In this document: piece after piece, positions 23,525-36,330 of the stretch | How positions within the stretch are numbered: position 1 is the stretch's first letter | Layout of the letters: every line of letters begins with the position of its first letter | Source: Otis tarda | Taxonomy: Eukaryota; Chordata; Aves; Otidiformes; Otididae | Direction of reading: 5' to 3' | DNA: 64,000 nt | Assembly: GCA_026413225.1 (NCBI GenBank) | Contig: CM048557.1 | Location: 59,324,987 to 59,388,986, forward strand | Notes under the pieces: generated by a model | Database searches by the model: none | What the model saw: the letters and a program-made list of their open reading frames with translations, nothing else | What the model was told of the DNA's origin: nothing | Program-made: the position numbers and the translations under genes

Positions 23525-26500
23525 CTTGCTTGCCTCTGACCCCTTGTACACCGTCAATGCCCCAGTACCCACAGAAACCACCTGGATTGCTAAGCCTATT
23601 GCCAAATGGGTGTTTAAAACTTTCACTTAGACAGAAAAAAAAAAAAACCCTCAACAACTTGTAGCTGCTGCAGGTTGGCCTTCAGGTGATTGCTGTTAGC
23701 TATTTAATGCTGCCTATATAGGGCACCTAGAATGGAGGGGCTCTGGTTTGGGAATCCCAGAGAAGAGATGCTGCTTTGGGGCATTGCTCTTTGCTGGTAT
23801 GTTCAGTAGAGGTGTGGTCATCCTGGGATTTGGGCTAGAGGGAAGCTTGGATTTCTTGAGCTTTCTACAGGGGGCTGAGCAGTGCCTGCAGGGAGCCTTC
23901 CTCTGCCCTTGAAGATTCTGCCCCCATGGAGGGTGGGCTGGGGGTTAATGAGGCCTGTGTTTTGGAGGATGGAGAAGTGGAGTATGTGTGATGTTCAAGG
24001 GTTGGAGAGCTCTGTGCCTTAATGATGGTGAGCACAGTGTGGGCTGCTCCCTGGTATGGGAAAACCTGCCCATCTAAATTATTCAGAGCTGGATCCTGAA
24101 GGGGGGCAGTTTGCAGTGTGAGGCTGGAGGAAGGCATGTCTACAGGCAGCCGGCCGCAGGGGACATCTGCCAAAGGTCCTGCACAATGACTAGCCTGTGC
24201 TTCCATGGTGTTGGTGATGCGTGTGGGAGAGCAATGGTTGCTGCACTGGCTGAGTCTCCCTGGCCAAAGTAATTATTTCTCTTGGAAGTATTGTCTTGTT
24301 GCTTTGGATGTGTCACTTTTAGGCTGATTTGTGGCTGGGTCTGGCCCTTCCAACAGCAGCTGAACATTAACAGCTGAAGGCTTAACAGTAATATGCTTAG
24401 TGTAATAAGATTTATTATTTTAAATGCCTGATTAAGAGCCCTGGGGACCAGAATCCTCCCTCTCGCAGGGGCTCCAGCAAGTGCCCTGGCAGCGGTGGGT
24501 GAGATTTCTCCTCCTCCAGCAGCTACTCCAAACTCCAGGCTGATTTTAGGTGTAAAAAAGGCATTTTGTTCTGTTCCTACCACCCTTTGCTCCTGGTGCT
24601 GGTTGCATCAGGGACTCCTCTGCTGTGGGTTTCTACCCCTTGAGCTGGATGGCCATTGCTGAGTTGCTTCATCCTGGCTGGGAAACAGGCCGTACATGAG
24701 GGTGCTTGTAATGTGGGGCTCTGGGGCACAGATCTTTGCATCTGAGCAGCTGTGCTGACATAGAGAGTGGTGCTACAAAGCACCTGTGCGTTGCAAAATT
24801 AGCCTTACATGTAACAATGCTGAGTGCAATATGCCCTGGACAAGCGGGAACACGCTCAGAGTGAGGTGGAAAGGGAAATGCATTTCTGCTTCTAGCAGCT
24901 CAGCCTTCAAGTTCCCAGACGAAATACAAATTTCAGCTTGACAAGAAAGTATTTTCCACTAAATGTCTTCAACTGTATATTCAAACTGTACCAGAGAGTT
25001 GGAAGCTTAGATAAGAATTGAATCTGAATATTAAAAAAAAAAATGTTTCCCCAGAGGGAAATTTTCTCAACTTGTCTGATTCTCCAAGGAGGCAGTATTC
25101 CCAAAGAACTAATTTTGTAACTAATGATCAAATGAAATAAGGCTTTACCAATGGTTTAGAAGACCTAACTTGGCACTAGTTGAATGCATATGGAACTCAT
25201 CATTAGTAATGATGAAAAAATGATTTGAAACTTTTTCAATGAATGTGTGTTTTTCATTGAAAATGTAACTAAAACCACTCTTCCTTTCAATCAGTGAGGT
25301 TGGTAAAAGATGATTATGCCCTCTGTAACCTGTTTCGAAGTGGACACTCTACTTTTCTATAGCATTTTCCTTTTATTCGAAGACCTTTTACAGAAGCTGG
25401 TGGAAGTTGTCACGATGTGAGCGAGAGATAGAAAAGTTGCCAAATGTCTTGGAAACACAGGCAGCTACTTCTGGGAAAGCGGATGGCTAAGGGCTAACAG
25501 GAAGGCGGCTGCTTGATTCCAAATTTAGATTAAATGTCCCAAATAGCATAAATCTGCTGAATTACTCCTCTGTCTATTCAGGCCTCCTAAATATCTTACG
25601 CTTGGGATGCTGTTTCTTGGGACATCTGAAGGTAAATGCTGTTCCCTTTTAGCACTAGCAGAATGGCTGAGCAGATCAGGAATTATTTATTATTAGCATG
25701 GGTTCAAAAATATACTAATTTTAAAATGGGCAGTGGAGGAGCAAGCAGAGCAGCTTTGGGCTGGGGTGGGTGAAGGAGTTGGAGAGAGAGGGCTGGGGGA
25801 GGAGGAGGTTGCTGATGGGGAGAGTTTGGTGCTGTTCCTCCTATGGATAGACTTTCCTGGGGGAGGAGAAGAGGCTCTGCCTCCTCCCTTGCTCTGCAGG
25901 AGCAGATGTGTTAATTCAACAAACTGGGCTGTTGGGTGTCCCTGATGGACCTGCCATGTGTGTGGCTGTCCCCAGAGGGGCATGGTGTCAACCAAGGAGC
26001 AATAGTGAATGAGGTACCAGAAGTCAAATGCTGCTCCTTTTCCTTCAGTCCCTGACAATGAGGTGCGATGCCATTTCCAAAAAGAAAGAGTAGCCCTGGG
26101 TGAGCCAAAGGACTGGTGTTCAGTTCCCAACCACAGCAAGGGTGCTGTCAGAAGTGGGGAGATGCTTGAAAGGAGCCATTGCCCAGTGGATGTTTGTTGG
26201 CTGATGACTGGGAGGATGTGGGTGGATGTGAGAGAAAGGGACAGGAGTAAAATTGGAAAAAGAGTGGGAAAGATTAGGATCTGCCTAATGGGCCTGTGTC
26301 TGAGGGCCATGTGAAACATGCTGTAGAGTCTGGTAGCGCATCCTCCCCAAAGGTTGCAGGATCAGCTGCGTCCCGCTGCCCGGCAGAAGGCAGTGCTAAA
26401 CAAGGGTTGTGAACTTCAGTCTGGTGGCTTGCACAACATCTGCTCCTCTTTGAAATAAAAAGATGGATTAGCTCAATAAGACATAGTACAGATGGCTTTT

Positions 26501-29500
26501 AATATATTCCTGTACCTATGTGTTGGCTGAGCAAAGCTTGTTTAGCCTTGTCAACCAAGCGAGTGTGCACAGGTACTCAGGAGAAATTGCAGAAATGTTG
26601 ATTGTTGGCAGAGCAACACAAGCAGAAATATTGGGGGGAAAAAGTGCTGTTTGCCTCCACTTCTCTCCTCTCAGCAGGGATAGCCAGGCTGTTATCCACT
26701 GACCCAGGTGCGGAGGAAGGAGCACCTCCTGTGCTCTGACCTCCTTTTCCCTTCTCTCCTGACTCATCTTGGATTGTTTTGGTGCTGCTCTGAGCATGTC
26801 CTGCAAGAGCTGGGTATATCTCTGGCGACAAGACCTCTCCTGCAGGGCCTTCACACCTGAGCCAGGGTTTTAAGGGACACAGAAGGAGAAACCAAACCCA
26901 AAAATCAGCTCTGCACAGCATGTGCCTAACCCACACTGAGTGTTGGTGGCATAGGGACCCCTGAAACTCCTCTATGGTGGGACGTTGGCTAACTGGGTGG
27001 GTGTGGGCCTTCCTGGTTGAGGTGGATCAAAAGAGGAGGAAGACTGCCCTCTGCATGTGGGTCCCTGCCTCCTTGTCCTGCCGGGATGCAGCAATCTGCC
27101 CTGCATCCTGACCAGGTGCTGCTGGCTGGGAGACATGAAGATCTGCTCTAACCCACAAACCTGCCCTGCCCAGTGACTGGTGATGCCCAGAGTCACCCCA
27201 GAAAGAGGTGGGAGATGTCCTTGTGTGGGGATGAGTCCCTGAGGTGGACACCAGCCCCAGGGGGCTCCAGCCAGCGTATAAGCCCAGATGAGCTTCCCCT
27301 CACAAATGCTTGCACTGGATGACTCTGGAGCAGTCATGCAGTGGCAGCTGTCCAGCCCCCCAAACCACAAAGCATCGGAAACTTTAAACAGAAGTTGCTG
27401 AATGGCACCAAGGGGGAGGCCTGCAAAAGGCCCAAAGTACTCTCCTTGGGACCATCCCTCCAAGGCTAAGTGGGACAACGCCTTGAGCCAACATGGCCCC
27501 AAGCTCCTGGGGGGCTGGTGGCATCCTGGGGTGGGTGAAACCTGCTAGGGAGCACAGGGTGAGGCTGGTCTGTGCTGACCTGTAAGGCAAAAATAGCCAT
27601 GCTGCTTTTCACTTTATTTTTAGGTGAGGGAGTGGCAGGAAAGCCCATTTCTCCTCTCATATGGGCTGGTTTTCCACCAAGCCCTGGCAGGAGTCTGGCT
27701 TGTGCCAGTGCAGTGGAAGAGCTGTTTTGGTGTTGGTCTCACCTGCTGTGCCAAAGCCCTCAGTTATTGCGATGAACATACTAGGTCTTGCACTGGTTCT
27801 CCCTTATTGGGTTTGGAGTCAGGTTGCCAACAAAAATCAACTCCTTGGGAGGGTGGGCAGCTTTCATAACAGTTGGTGATGCCTCCTGTTTTTTTCCTGG
27901 CTCCTGTTGAAGCTTATCCCATGGTTCTGCCTCACAGGGCTGGTAGGGATTTACCCTGAAACCGCTGCTAGGAAAAAGGCCTGCTCCAGCCTCCCTCGAG
28001 TTTTGGGGGAGCACCCATGTGTCTCAGGACTGAACCACATTCTGAGTTGGCCCCTGCCCTAGGGCACAGGGTGCCCTGTTTGTCACTGACAAGGCTGGCA
28101 GCTTCCGGCTGTGCTGCCCTTCCTTCAGAAGTGATGGGTTACTGTCCTGATGCTTCATGGATCAATGCAAGATGCTTTGAAATCTTGTTGTAAGTGAGGA
28201 TTTGGTCTCACTTTTTTCATCGGATGCCAGTGTGGAGCAATGGGATTAGCTTGCTGGCAGGCTGGAGCAGTTAACAGCAATTGCTCTGTTCCTAACCTGT
28301 CACCTCGGCTGAATAGTTGGAGTCTTTCACTCCCAAAAGCATCTGTATTTTAGAGGCTGGTAATTGTTCGCTTAAATTCTTTGCTCCCAAGAGAAGAGAC
28401 ATCTCTTGAAGTCATCTCTTGCTGCCTGTTTGTACAAAACGCAGAAGCCTGTGGTTAATGCAGGCTTCAGCCTTGGCTGCGAAGGGGAACCAGATGATAC
28501 GTGAAAGGCCCCAACCTTGTCTTGTGGGATGGCTGTAAAATTGCACTCATTGGCTCTGGAAAGCCTGCTTGCTTTTCATGAGACTGAGCAGCATGGCGCT
28601 TGACTCTGGTGTTTATCACGTGGCCAGCGGCTCCCTGTGCTGGGGGGGTGATGCCCCTCACAGCTCAGTGTTGGGCGCACTGGGGTTGCAGCCTGTTTGA
28701 TCTTCTTGTCTTCAGAGAGCGGCTCCTCACGCATGGGAGGAACTTGGTTGTGAGCTGCTCTGCTGCGTTTGGATTTTCTATGTTTTTTCTTAATCTCCCC
28801 AGCCATTGTCACTGCTGGCTTTTTTATAAATTCAGCTCCACTAGAGGGCAATGCGATCTGACGCGGAAATAGCACAACGTGCCTGTGTGGATGTGATGGT
28901 GGCGGGCGACCGTGGCCACTGGCCTGGGGTGGGACGGGGCAAAGGGCTTGACTCATCAGTAAATGGGACCCTAGTGTTGGGGTCAGAGCACCTCTCGTGT
29001 CGCTGCTAACCCATGCGGTGCGAGGTTCACCGGTCAGCGCAGGGACAGGAAAGAACTTGACAGTCAATGAAATTACACCGGAAAAGGGAGGGGGAAAGCC
29101 CAAAGTAACACTGAGAGCTTCTGAAATGGCAAAGAAAATGCGTGGGTGGGGGGGATGGATGACACGCACAAGTACGCGTTCCTGCTGTGAGCAGAGGAGC
29201 CTCCTCTGGACACATCTTTCCCTTCCCTGCGGGTGCCGAGGATGATTGCTCTGTACTTTGAGCATTGTCCAATGTGGTGGGAGGTGACAGCGCCTGTCAC
29301 GAGTTGTCTGTTCTCTTGTCCTTCCCTGCGGGGAGGCACATGCAGGGGGCACCTTGTTTTTGTAGAGTCTAGGTGATTGTGTTTTACTCAATATATTGAA
29401 TATAAGAGAAGATTGGCTTCCTTCCCTGGTCTGGGTGGGGGAGGTTTGTTATAATATCACACCACTCAGTTTTAAGAATGTGTGTGATGCAGTGTGGCTT

Positions 29501-32500
29501 CTGCTGGGGGCCCAGAAAGCGGTAAAAACTAAGTTTAATTGTGTTTTTTTTTCTTTTTGCTTTTTAAGGGCATGGAGGTTAACTGGTGACCTGTGCTTTG
29601 TTACGTCCTACACCAAAACCTGTAGGAATGGGCCCAGAGGGGAATGGAGGCAGGGGGATGCTCCAGCCAGGTGACCAGCTCAACTGTGGGGTGGAGGACT
29701 AGGGGTGTGCAGGGCTAGCTGGGTGGGAAGGTGAGGATTATGGGGTTCCTTCATTGGAGAAAAGCTCTGGGCTTTGCCAACAGCAAGGCCAGACTCGGTA
29801 AGCAGCTGTTGTCAGCTTGCCAGCAGCTGTGTGGTGTGGCTATAAAGTGCATGCACCTTCAAATATCACTTATTGGCTGCAAGCTGATCCCTCCTGTGGG
29901 AAGAGTCTCCCCAGCTCTGCCACGGGCACTCCCTCTCACAACACTTCCTCTGCAGAGGGTCCTCTTCTTCCAGGGCCACACACTGTCTCAAATGTTTAAT
30001 GTCTCAACTGCTATGGTGGCTGAGCAACACATCCCTTGTCTGTAGGGGGAAAAGTGAGGGGGAAAATGACTCAAGGGAGTCTTTATATGCTCTAGATGTG
30101 GTTTGGGGGTTTAAGGCTACCTGTCCATACAAATTTCAGGGGGTTGTGCTGTAGCAGTAGACTCTAATGTACCAACAGTGATTCTTGGGTTTGGTATTCT
30201 TGTTGTCCCATCAAAGCCCCTGCCATGGGCTGTCTGTGCTGGTCTGGCTGCTGTCTCCAGGGGAGGTTGTGATGCGGTCTGAGTGGTGCTGGGAGGGACC
30301 TATGGGACTCCACCCCGCTCTATGGCTCTGGGTGGCCAAATTCCTCTTGAGCCCAGGGTGGTCCTGGCTCTGCCCCAAGCCAGCTCCCCCAGTAGCCGCA
30401 GCCAGAGCTAAGGGTTCCCTGGGGGAGAGGAGGTGACACCTCACAACAGCTGCCTGCCCTGCTGGAAATTGCATCCGTTAAATTTAATGTGGAACCTGCT
30501 GCAAGGTGGCACATCAATAAAAAAAAAATTTGAATTGCTGACTTTGACATTCTCTGGCAGGAAAACTGACCTTGGAAGATGATAAAATGCAGGTGTACTG
30601 AGGAATTACCTAATGAAGTTTGATTTTAGTTATTCTAGGTTTTCTTCAACTTTTGGTAGATGGTCTTCACTGCATTAATTCTGTAGCAGCTCTCTTATGC
30701 TGCCCAACACCTTGGGCATAGGTGTGTGGGACTCAATGACTCCTTCCAGAAGGCTGGCAAGAAAGTGAACTTAATTCCAGTTCAGTACATGATGTCATTT
30801 TGGTTTTCTTCTGTGGTTTATTTTTCATTAATTTCATCTGCTCCAAATTTGGCTAGGCAGAAATCTCCGCTTCAACCCAACCTGTGAGCTTTAGACAGGC
30901 AGGCTTATTTATAACATACAGCTGGAAGAAGTAATTCAGGTTCCACTGAAAATGCAATGTCTCAATCTAAGGCAAAAGTACTAAATTACAACTTAATCTT
31001 GCTTTATAATCTCAGGTTTGGCTTCATAGGTATCTAATACTTTATTGTTGGTTATGGAAACAGGGTGCTTGGATCCTTATTTTGTTTCTGTGGTGGAAGC
31101 TCACAAAGCCATAAAAATCCCCTGAAAATGCATTTCCCTCACTTCACAAACCAAAGCCGAAGACAAGTGTCTGTCAATTATTTTTCATCTGCTAATGTTT
31201 AATAGTGGAAGTGCTGGGTGGGGCAGGATATTCCTCAGCCCAAAAGCCATAGGAAAAGGGTAAGTGGAGGAACGTGGGCAGCGGAAGGTGCGGTGAGTGC
31301 CCGCCATGCCCACAGCACTGTGGTTGTCGGATGCTCAAAGCCTGTGGGTGGCAGAGGAAGCCAGCCTGACGGGTGATGTGTCAGTGGGGGTTTGGTGTGT
31401 AGTATATTGGTGGTAAGCGATGGGTGTGCAGGTGCACAGATGGATGAGAAAACTCTGGCTTTTCTTCTAGGACCCTGCTCCAGGCTGGGTTTGCACTGAC
31501 CATGTGGAGAGCTGGAGGGGATGCAATGAATCAGACCCACCATAGGAAGCCTGATTCTTTCCCCAAGCATGTTTCCACGTCCCGCCTTGACTCCTCACTC
31601 TCCCATTCCTACCTCCATGGGGCTGCCAGTGTAACTTGGGGACCATCCTCTGCAGCAGGCCCTTGGGACAGCGCTGATGCCAGCAGCCTGAGTGGGCTCC
31701 CGTGGCCAGGAGGCACAAGGGCTTGGCAGCACGTGGAGCTGTGGAAACCCTCTGGTTAGAGATAAGCCCAGGTCCTTTGTGGAGCAGTACAGAAAGGCAA
31801 GGAGAAAGCCACCAGGCTGAGAGGTGATTTATCTAAGCTGGTGTGGGGTACTACTCATCCCCTCCCAGGCACAGAAGGAGGAAACCCACATCCTCAGTGT
31901 TCCTGTTGCGAACCAGGATGCAGCCTGTTGGATTTCAGGAGTTTGATTTAAAAGGCCTGCTTTTACTGCGTTCCGTGCTTGCTGGTGCCTGCCATTGGAA
32001 CAGGAAGCCCATGCTGGTTGTGAGTTGACAGCAGCGACTCTAACCCTGCGTGTCTGCCCTGTTCCTCTACTCGGTGTCCAGGCTCAGGCAGCACTTGGCA
32101 GAGCACAGCAGGGAGCAAGCGTTTTAAAAGCTTCAGGAAATACACATTATTATTTTTTTTAGGGTGCAGCAAAGAAAACAAACACTCTTAAAAGTTCACC
32201 TCTATTGCAGGGCTGGTGTTGCGGGAGCCAGGGATTGTATTTGTTTCACCAAGACCAGGATGAGTCACCTCCTTACGCCTAGTTCTTGCGCTGCTGACCT
32301 AAGCTTCAGAGCTTCCAGCCCTGAGACCCTGCACAAGGGGCTGCTCCTGGCTCATACCTGTTCCAGGTCAGCTCGGAGTCCTGAATGTGCTGCCGGCCCC
32401 CTGCCTGGCGTTGGCCGTGGGGATCGGAGGGGAAGCTGCACCTCGCTCTTGGGAAGATGCAGGCGATTTCCATGTCAGAGAGGGGAATTTTAGGCCTAGT

Positions 32501-35500
32501 TCAGGGAAAGGGTGTGAAAAAGCTGCTTGGAAATATGCTCAGATGGAAATATGCCCAAATTTCTTAAAAATCCGTAACCCAAAAAAGTAGTGTGGAATCC
32601 TTAGAAAAATCAAATAATCAAACTTTGGTCACAGAACAGCACTCCCCACTGTTTTTTTTTTAATTAGCTTGCAGGCATCCTTGAACAGCCTTCTCCTCTC
32701 ATCCCTCCTTTCTCCCCTTTAACATTTCTAAAAGTTTTCCCGGGAAAAGCGGCCAAGGAAATGGCTGATGCTCAATGGAAAATTTAGAAACAATCCTTTT
32801 TGAATTAAGATCTATAGTTGCAGGGATAAACCTTGTTTTGTTTTCTGGGAAAACTTTACTTAGTTAACTTTCTTGAATTAATCACAGCTGTGAAGAGGAA
32901 AGCGCTGCTGATCTTGTCCCTATTGCTTCCTCTTGTACCAGTACCTCATCTCCAGAATATGTGCTGTTAATCCTGTCTGAAGCCAGTTGCTGCCTTAAAA
33001 TCCTCCCTTTTTGGCTGGCTGGGACTGTTGCTACTGTTTATCAACAAGCACGGTTAAAATGTGCTGCTGCTTTTTGCTTTGTACCCTGACGCAGATTTGC
33101 CCAACTTCAATATCAAGAGCTGGATGGGGGGAGAACGTGACCTTGGTTTATTGGTGTGGCGAATACCTGCTCCTGGGGACTGGGTTGCTGCCCTCGTAAC
33201 CCCCTTGCTGCAGAGCTTTGGTGCAGCGTGAGCTCTGGCTGCATTTCCAAACGGGCTTAAAACCTTCCGACAAGGGAACTCTTATCGGCTGGCTTGATGC
33301 AAGATCAGATAGTGTTTGTCAGGGCTGCTCCAGCTGCATGGTTCATTGGAGATTACCCATCTTCCCACGGCTGGCATGGTCCTGGCACATAGCACTCAGC
33401 TAACAGCAGTGCTCGGGGTAATTCAGTCTCCCTGTGCTTGTACCTGACCAGGACTACTTTTGCACTGCAGGTGACCTGCTGGTGTTCAGGTCTGCCAAAG
33501 GTGATTGTGAAGCCATGGCTGGAGATGGGCATGCTTATTCCACCCTGCAGCTGGTCAATACTGATGGAAGAACAATGTTTATGGTGGGCAGGGACACAGA
33601 TCCCTGGGGCACTGCTGATGTGCTGAGGTAACCTAGGCCAGGCAAAGCTCTGCTGTGGGATGGACCACTGACCCTGACCTGGGGAGGAGCTGGGATGGTA
33701 CTCAGCCTCTGTAAACCCAGATGCAGCTAAGAGGGCATGGCCTGAGCCTGAAGGGTTTATCCCTGCTGCATATGGAAGTGTGATATTTGGGGAAGTGGAG
33801 ATGGTCTGTGTTTGCTCAGCGGATCCAGGGAAAGCTGTGTCCTGGGGATCAGGGAGTGGGAGGTGAAGGGAAAGCAAAGACAATTTAAAGGAATCCTCTA
33901 GTATTCCTTTGCCTGCATGTGCTGTGAGGTTAATAGGGGAAGCTTTTTGGGACCTTAAAGCACTGCTGCTGTGTTGTGCTAACACACAGCTGCTAACACA
34001 GCTTTTAAATGAAAGGGAGAGAGAGAGAAAGAAATAAACTGAAACTTTTCTGAAATTTAAAATAGAATCCTTTAGATTGAGTGGTGCAAAAAAATGTGAA
34101 CAGCTTCATGCCTGTGAAAATACTTTTTTCTGAGAAGGTTTCATGTGAAAACTGTTTAATTTTCATCAGTTTCGCAATGAAAAGCACCCAGCTTCTCACC
34201 GGGGTTGGTTCTGGTAATGTCCCTCAGTGACGCATTTGCAGTTGGCAGAGGGAGGAGGGAGAGGTTCATGTGGGGTCAGACACATCCCAAGTGGGTGTTC
34301 CTCCAAGCAGGGAGAGCTGCAGCGCAGAGATGCATCTGCAGTGGCTCATTGTCCTTGGAAAGGCCCCGCAGGGCTGGGGAGGGACAGTAGTGTCCCTGGA
34401 CCAGATCTCATACATGTTCAGCAGAGCCCTTCGCTGGTCCTTGGTCCCACTGGCTCCGTGTGGTCTCCTTGTTGCTTGAGGAAGGGCTGTGGTGAGCTGG
34501 GGCAAATCCTCTGAAGCGTATATGCAGCCTGGCATTTGCAGCAGTGAGTCTCTGAAGGTGTGAGCCTGCTGGGGGCTGTTCTCGCAAAACTGTGCTCTGA
34601 GCGTTGCTTCAATGGAGCTGACCATGCACATCAACATCCCGTTCCTCAGTTACCTCCTGTAAGAGACATACCTGCTATCCCCTATGGCCTTCGTAGGCCG
34701 CCTGGAAAGAGGCAAAGTCTAGGCCTTACAGGCAGCGCTTGCCAGAAGCCAGCTTTGAGTGCCTGCATTTGCATCCTGCATCCTCAGGTGGATCGTGGGT
34801 ATAAATGATGTAACTGGAGATCTCCTGCTACTGGCAGATAAGTGATGTCTCAATGTTTTCAAAGTTTTTAAAAATCTGCTTGTTCCAAATGATTGTGAGC
34901 TAATTGTCCAGTTGATTGTCCTTGTGCCAGGGAGTTCATCTTTCTGTGCTGGGCACAGTCAGGGTCTAGCCCAGTAGTGGGGCTTTGGTTGCTCTGATGG
35001 TACAGACAGGGATGATCAGGAGGAACAATGACGGTGACATTGAAACAAAATACACTGAACTGGACTGGTTTTCTTTGCAAGCATTTTGTTTTCCGACAGC
35101 TGTAGAAATCTTTTGCCTGAGGATCCCGTGCTGGGACAAATACTCCTGGGACAAGCAGCTCAAAGGCATTTTTGGGAGGGGAAATGTTCTTCCAGCCTAG
35201 CTTTGACAAAAGCATGCATAAGTGTTGGAGTACAGAGCAAACCCCTCTGACCTCTCCTTCCAGCTCCTCTCCCAGCAGTGGGTTGGGTTCCTCAGGAGCC
35301 ACAAGCTCTCCTCTCCTCCCTTCTTGACTACAGCCATCCCAGGCACCAGGGTTTGCAGCGACCTGAGCTATTTGGAGACTTGGAAACTTGCCACAGGATG
35401 CAGAGCAAGACTCTGTTTATAAGTTATACTGCCGCTGTAATGTATGTCCTTGAGGGCGAGTGGCATGAATAGCAGCTCTGATGTGAAATGCTCCTGTCTG

Positions 35501-35959
35501 GCTCCATTCCCTTCTGCAGGGAGAGCCGTGCAACACTTTGGCAATCCTTCCCAACTGCTGGCATTTTGGGTGCAGTCCAGCCACGTGTGTCTTTCCCTGG
35601 ATGGTGGTCATTTGGGACCGCGGTGCAGGAGTTTGCATGCAGGGCTGGGAAGGCTGGGGGAGGAAGGCAACTGGCACGGCTGTGCTTGCAGAGCCAGCAT
35701 TGGCAGGCTGACCTGCTGGTAATGATTTGACCTCTTTCTCTTAATTGGTGGGCCCCAGTTGGGACGATTGTAATTATGGTGGCTCCTCGCTGATGCTGAT
35801 CTGCGCAGGGTGGCAGACACGCACATAGTGTGGGACTGGGGATGGTTCAGCTTTCTGAGCAAGGGTGTTTTCACGTGGGGTGCCAGAACCCAGACAGACC
35901 TCTGGAAGCCCTGGGTGGGCTCTTTATCCCAGGAGGGTATTAAAGGCAACCCTGGAAGG
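23525..35959. other. Intergenic, no gene seen
   Basis: About 12 kb of mostly unique sequence. Inverted repeats at 25197-25263 are listed separately. Long open frames on the minus strand (25693-26319 and 28576-29391) show no known domain and are judged accidental. A stretch at 33471-33627 is open in several frames and has splice-like edges, but its translation is not recognised; see the findings. Confidence 0.45.
25197..25263. repeat. Two adjacent AT-rich inverted repeats
   Basis: The first is TCATCATTA-G-TAATGATGA at 25197-25215 with perfect 9-bp arms. The second has 10-bp arms, TTTTCAATGA (25233-25242) and TCATTGAAAA (25254-25263), around an 11-nt spacer. They may be binding sites, small cruciforms or chance in AT-rich sequence. 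Confidence 0.75.
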
Positions 35960-36330
35960 GAAAATGCCAGGACAGGGGGGTGAGGAAGGCACAGAAAGGG
36001 AGTGAGGGGGAAGGGAGGCAGAGAAAAGCTGTTTTCCAAGGGCCTAATTAGCATGAGTGAAAAAATGATGATAGGGTGAACAGAGAAGAGAGGCTGGGAA
36101 GGGAGAGCTGTGTGTATGGAGAGAGCAGCTGGTGGAGAGAAACCAGATGAAAGGGAAGAAACTTGAAGCAGGAGAGGAGCAGGCATGGGGAAACAGGAGG
36201 TGGGAGGGAGAGAAGGAGGGCAGGGGATTAGTTGTTTCAAGGGACTTTTTCAGCAGAAGAAAACTAGGGTTAGGGAAAATTGAAATCTGTGGAAAGTAAA
36301 AGGATGAGAGAGAGGAGAGATGAAATGAGT
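35960..36330. repeat. Purine-rich (G/A) plus-strand tract
   Basis: Most of this stretch on the plus strand is G and A, in GAGAGG-, GGGAGG- and GAAGG-like runs, interrupted by a short AT-rich piece near 36045-36075. It could form triplex DNA. The matching pyrimidine-rich minus strand lacks stops and produces a long hydrophobic-looking open frame that is not a gene. Confidence 0.6.

Noticed and set aside
25693-26319. Minus-strand open frame of 208 codons with a hydrophobic, Ser/Pro-rich composition
   Set aside because: It is the pyrimidine-rich complement of a G/A-rich strand, which lacks stop codons by composition. The hydrophobic start is an effect of TTT/CTC-type codons.
28576-29391. Minus-strand open frame of 271 codons, the longest after ANKRD9
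   Set aside because: No recognisable domain, mixed low-complexity composition, a Lys-rich piece and a Pro-rich piece without family resemblance, and no promoter or splice context. Chance openness is likelier.
33353-33985. Minus-strand open frame of 210 codons
   Set aside because: It is not recognisable and the same stretch is also open on the plus strand. No codon-use signal favours either.
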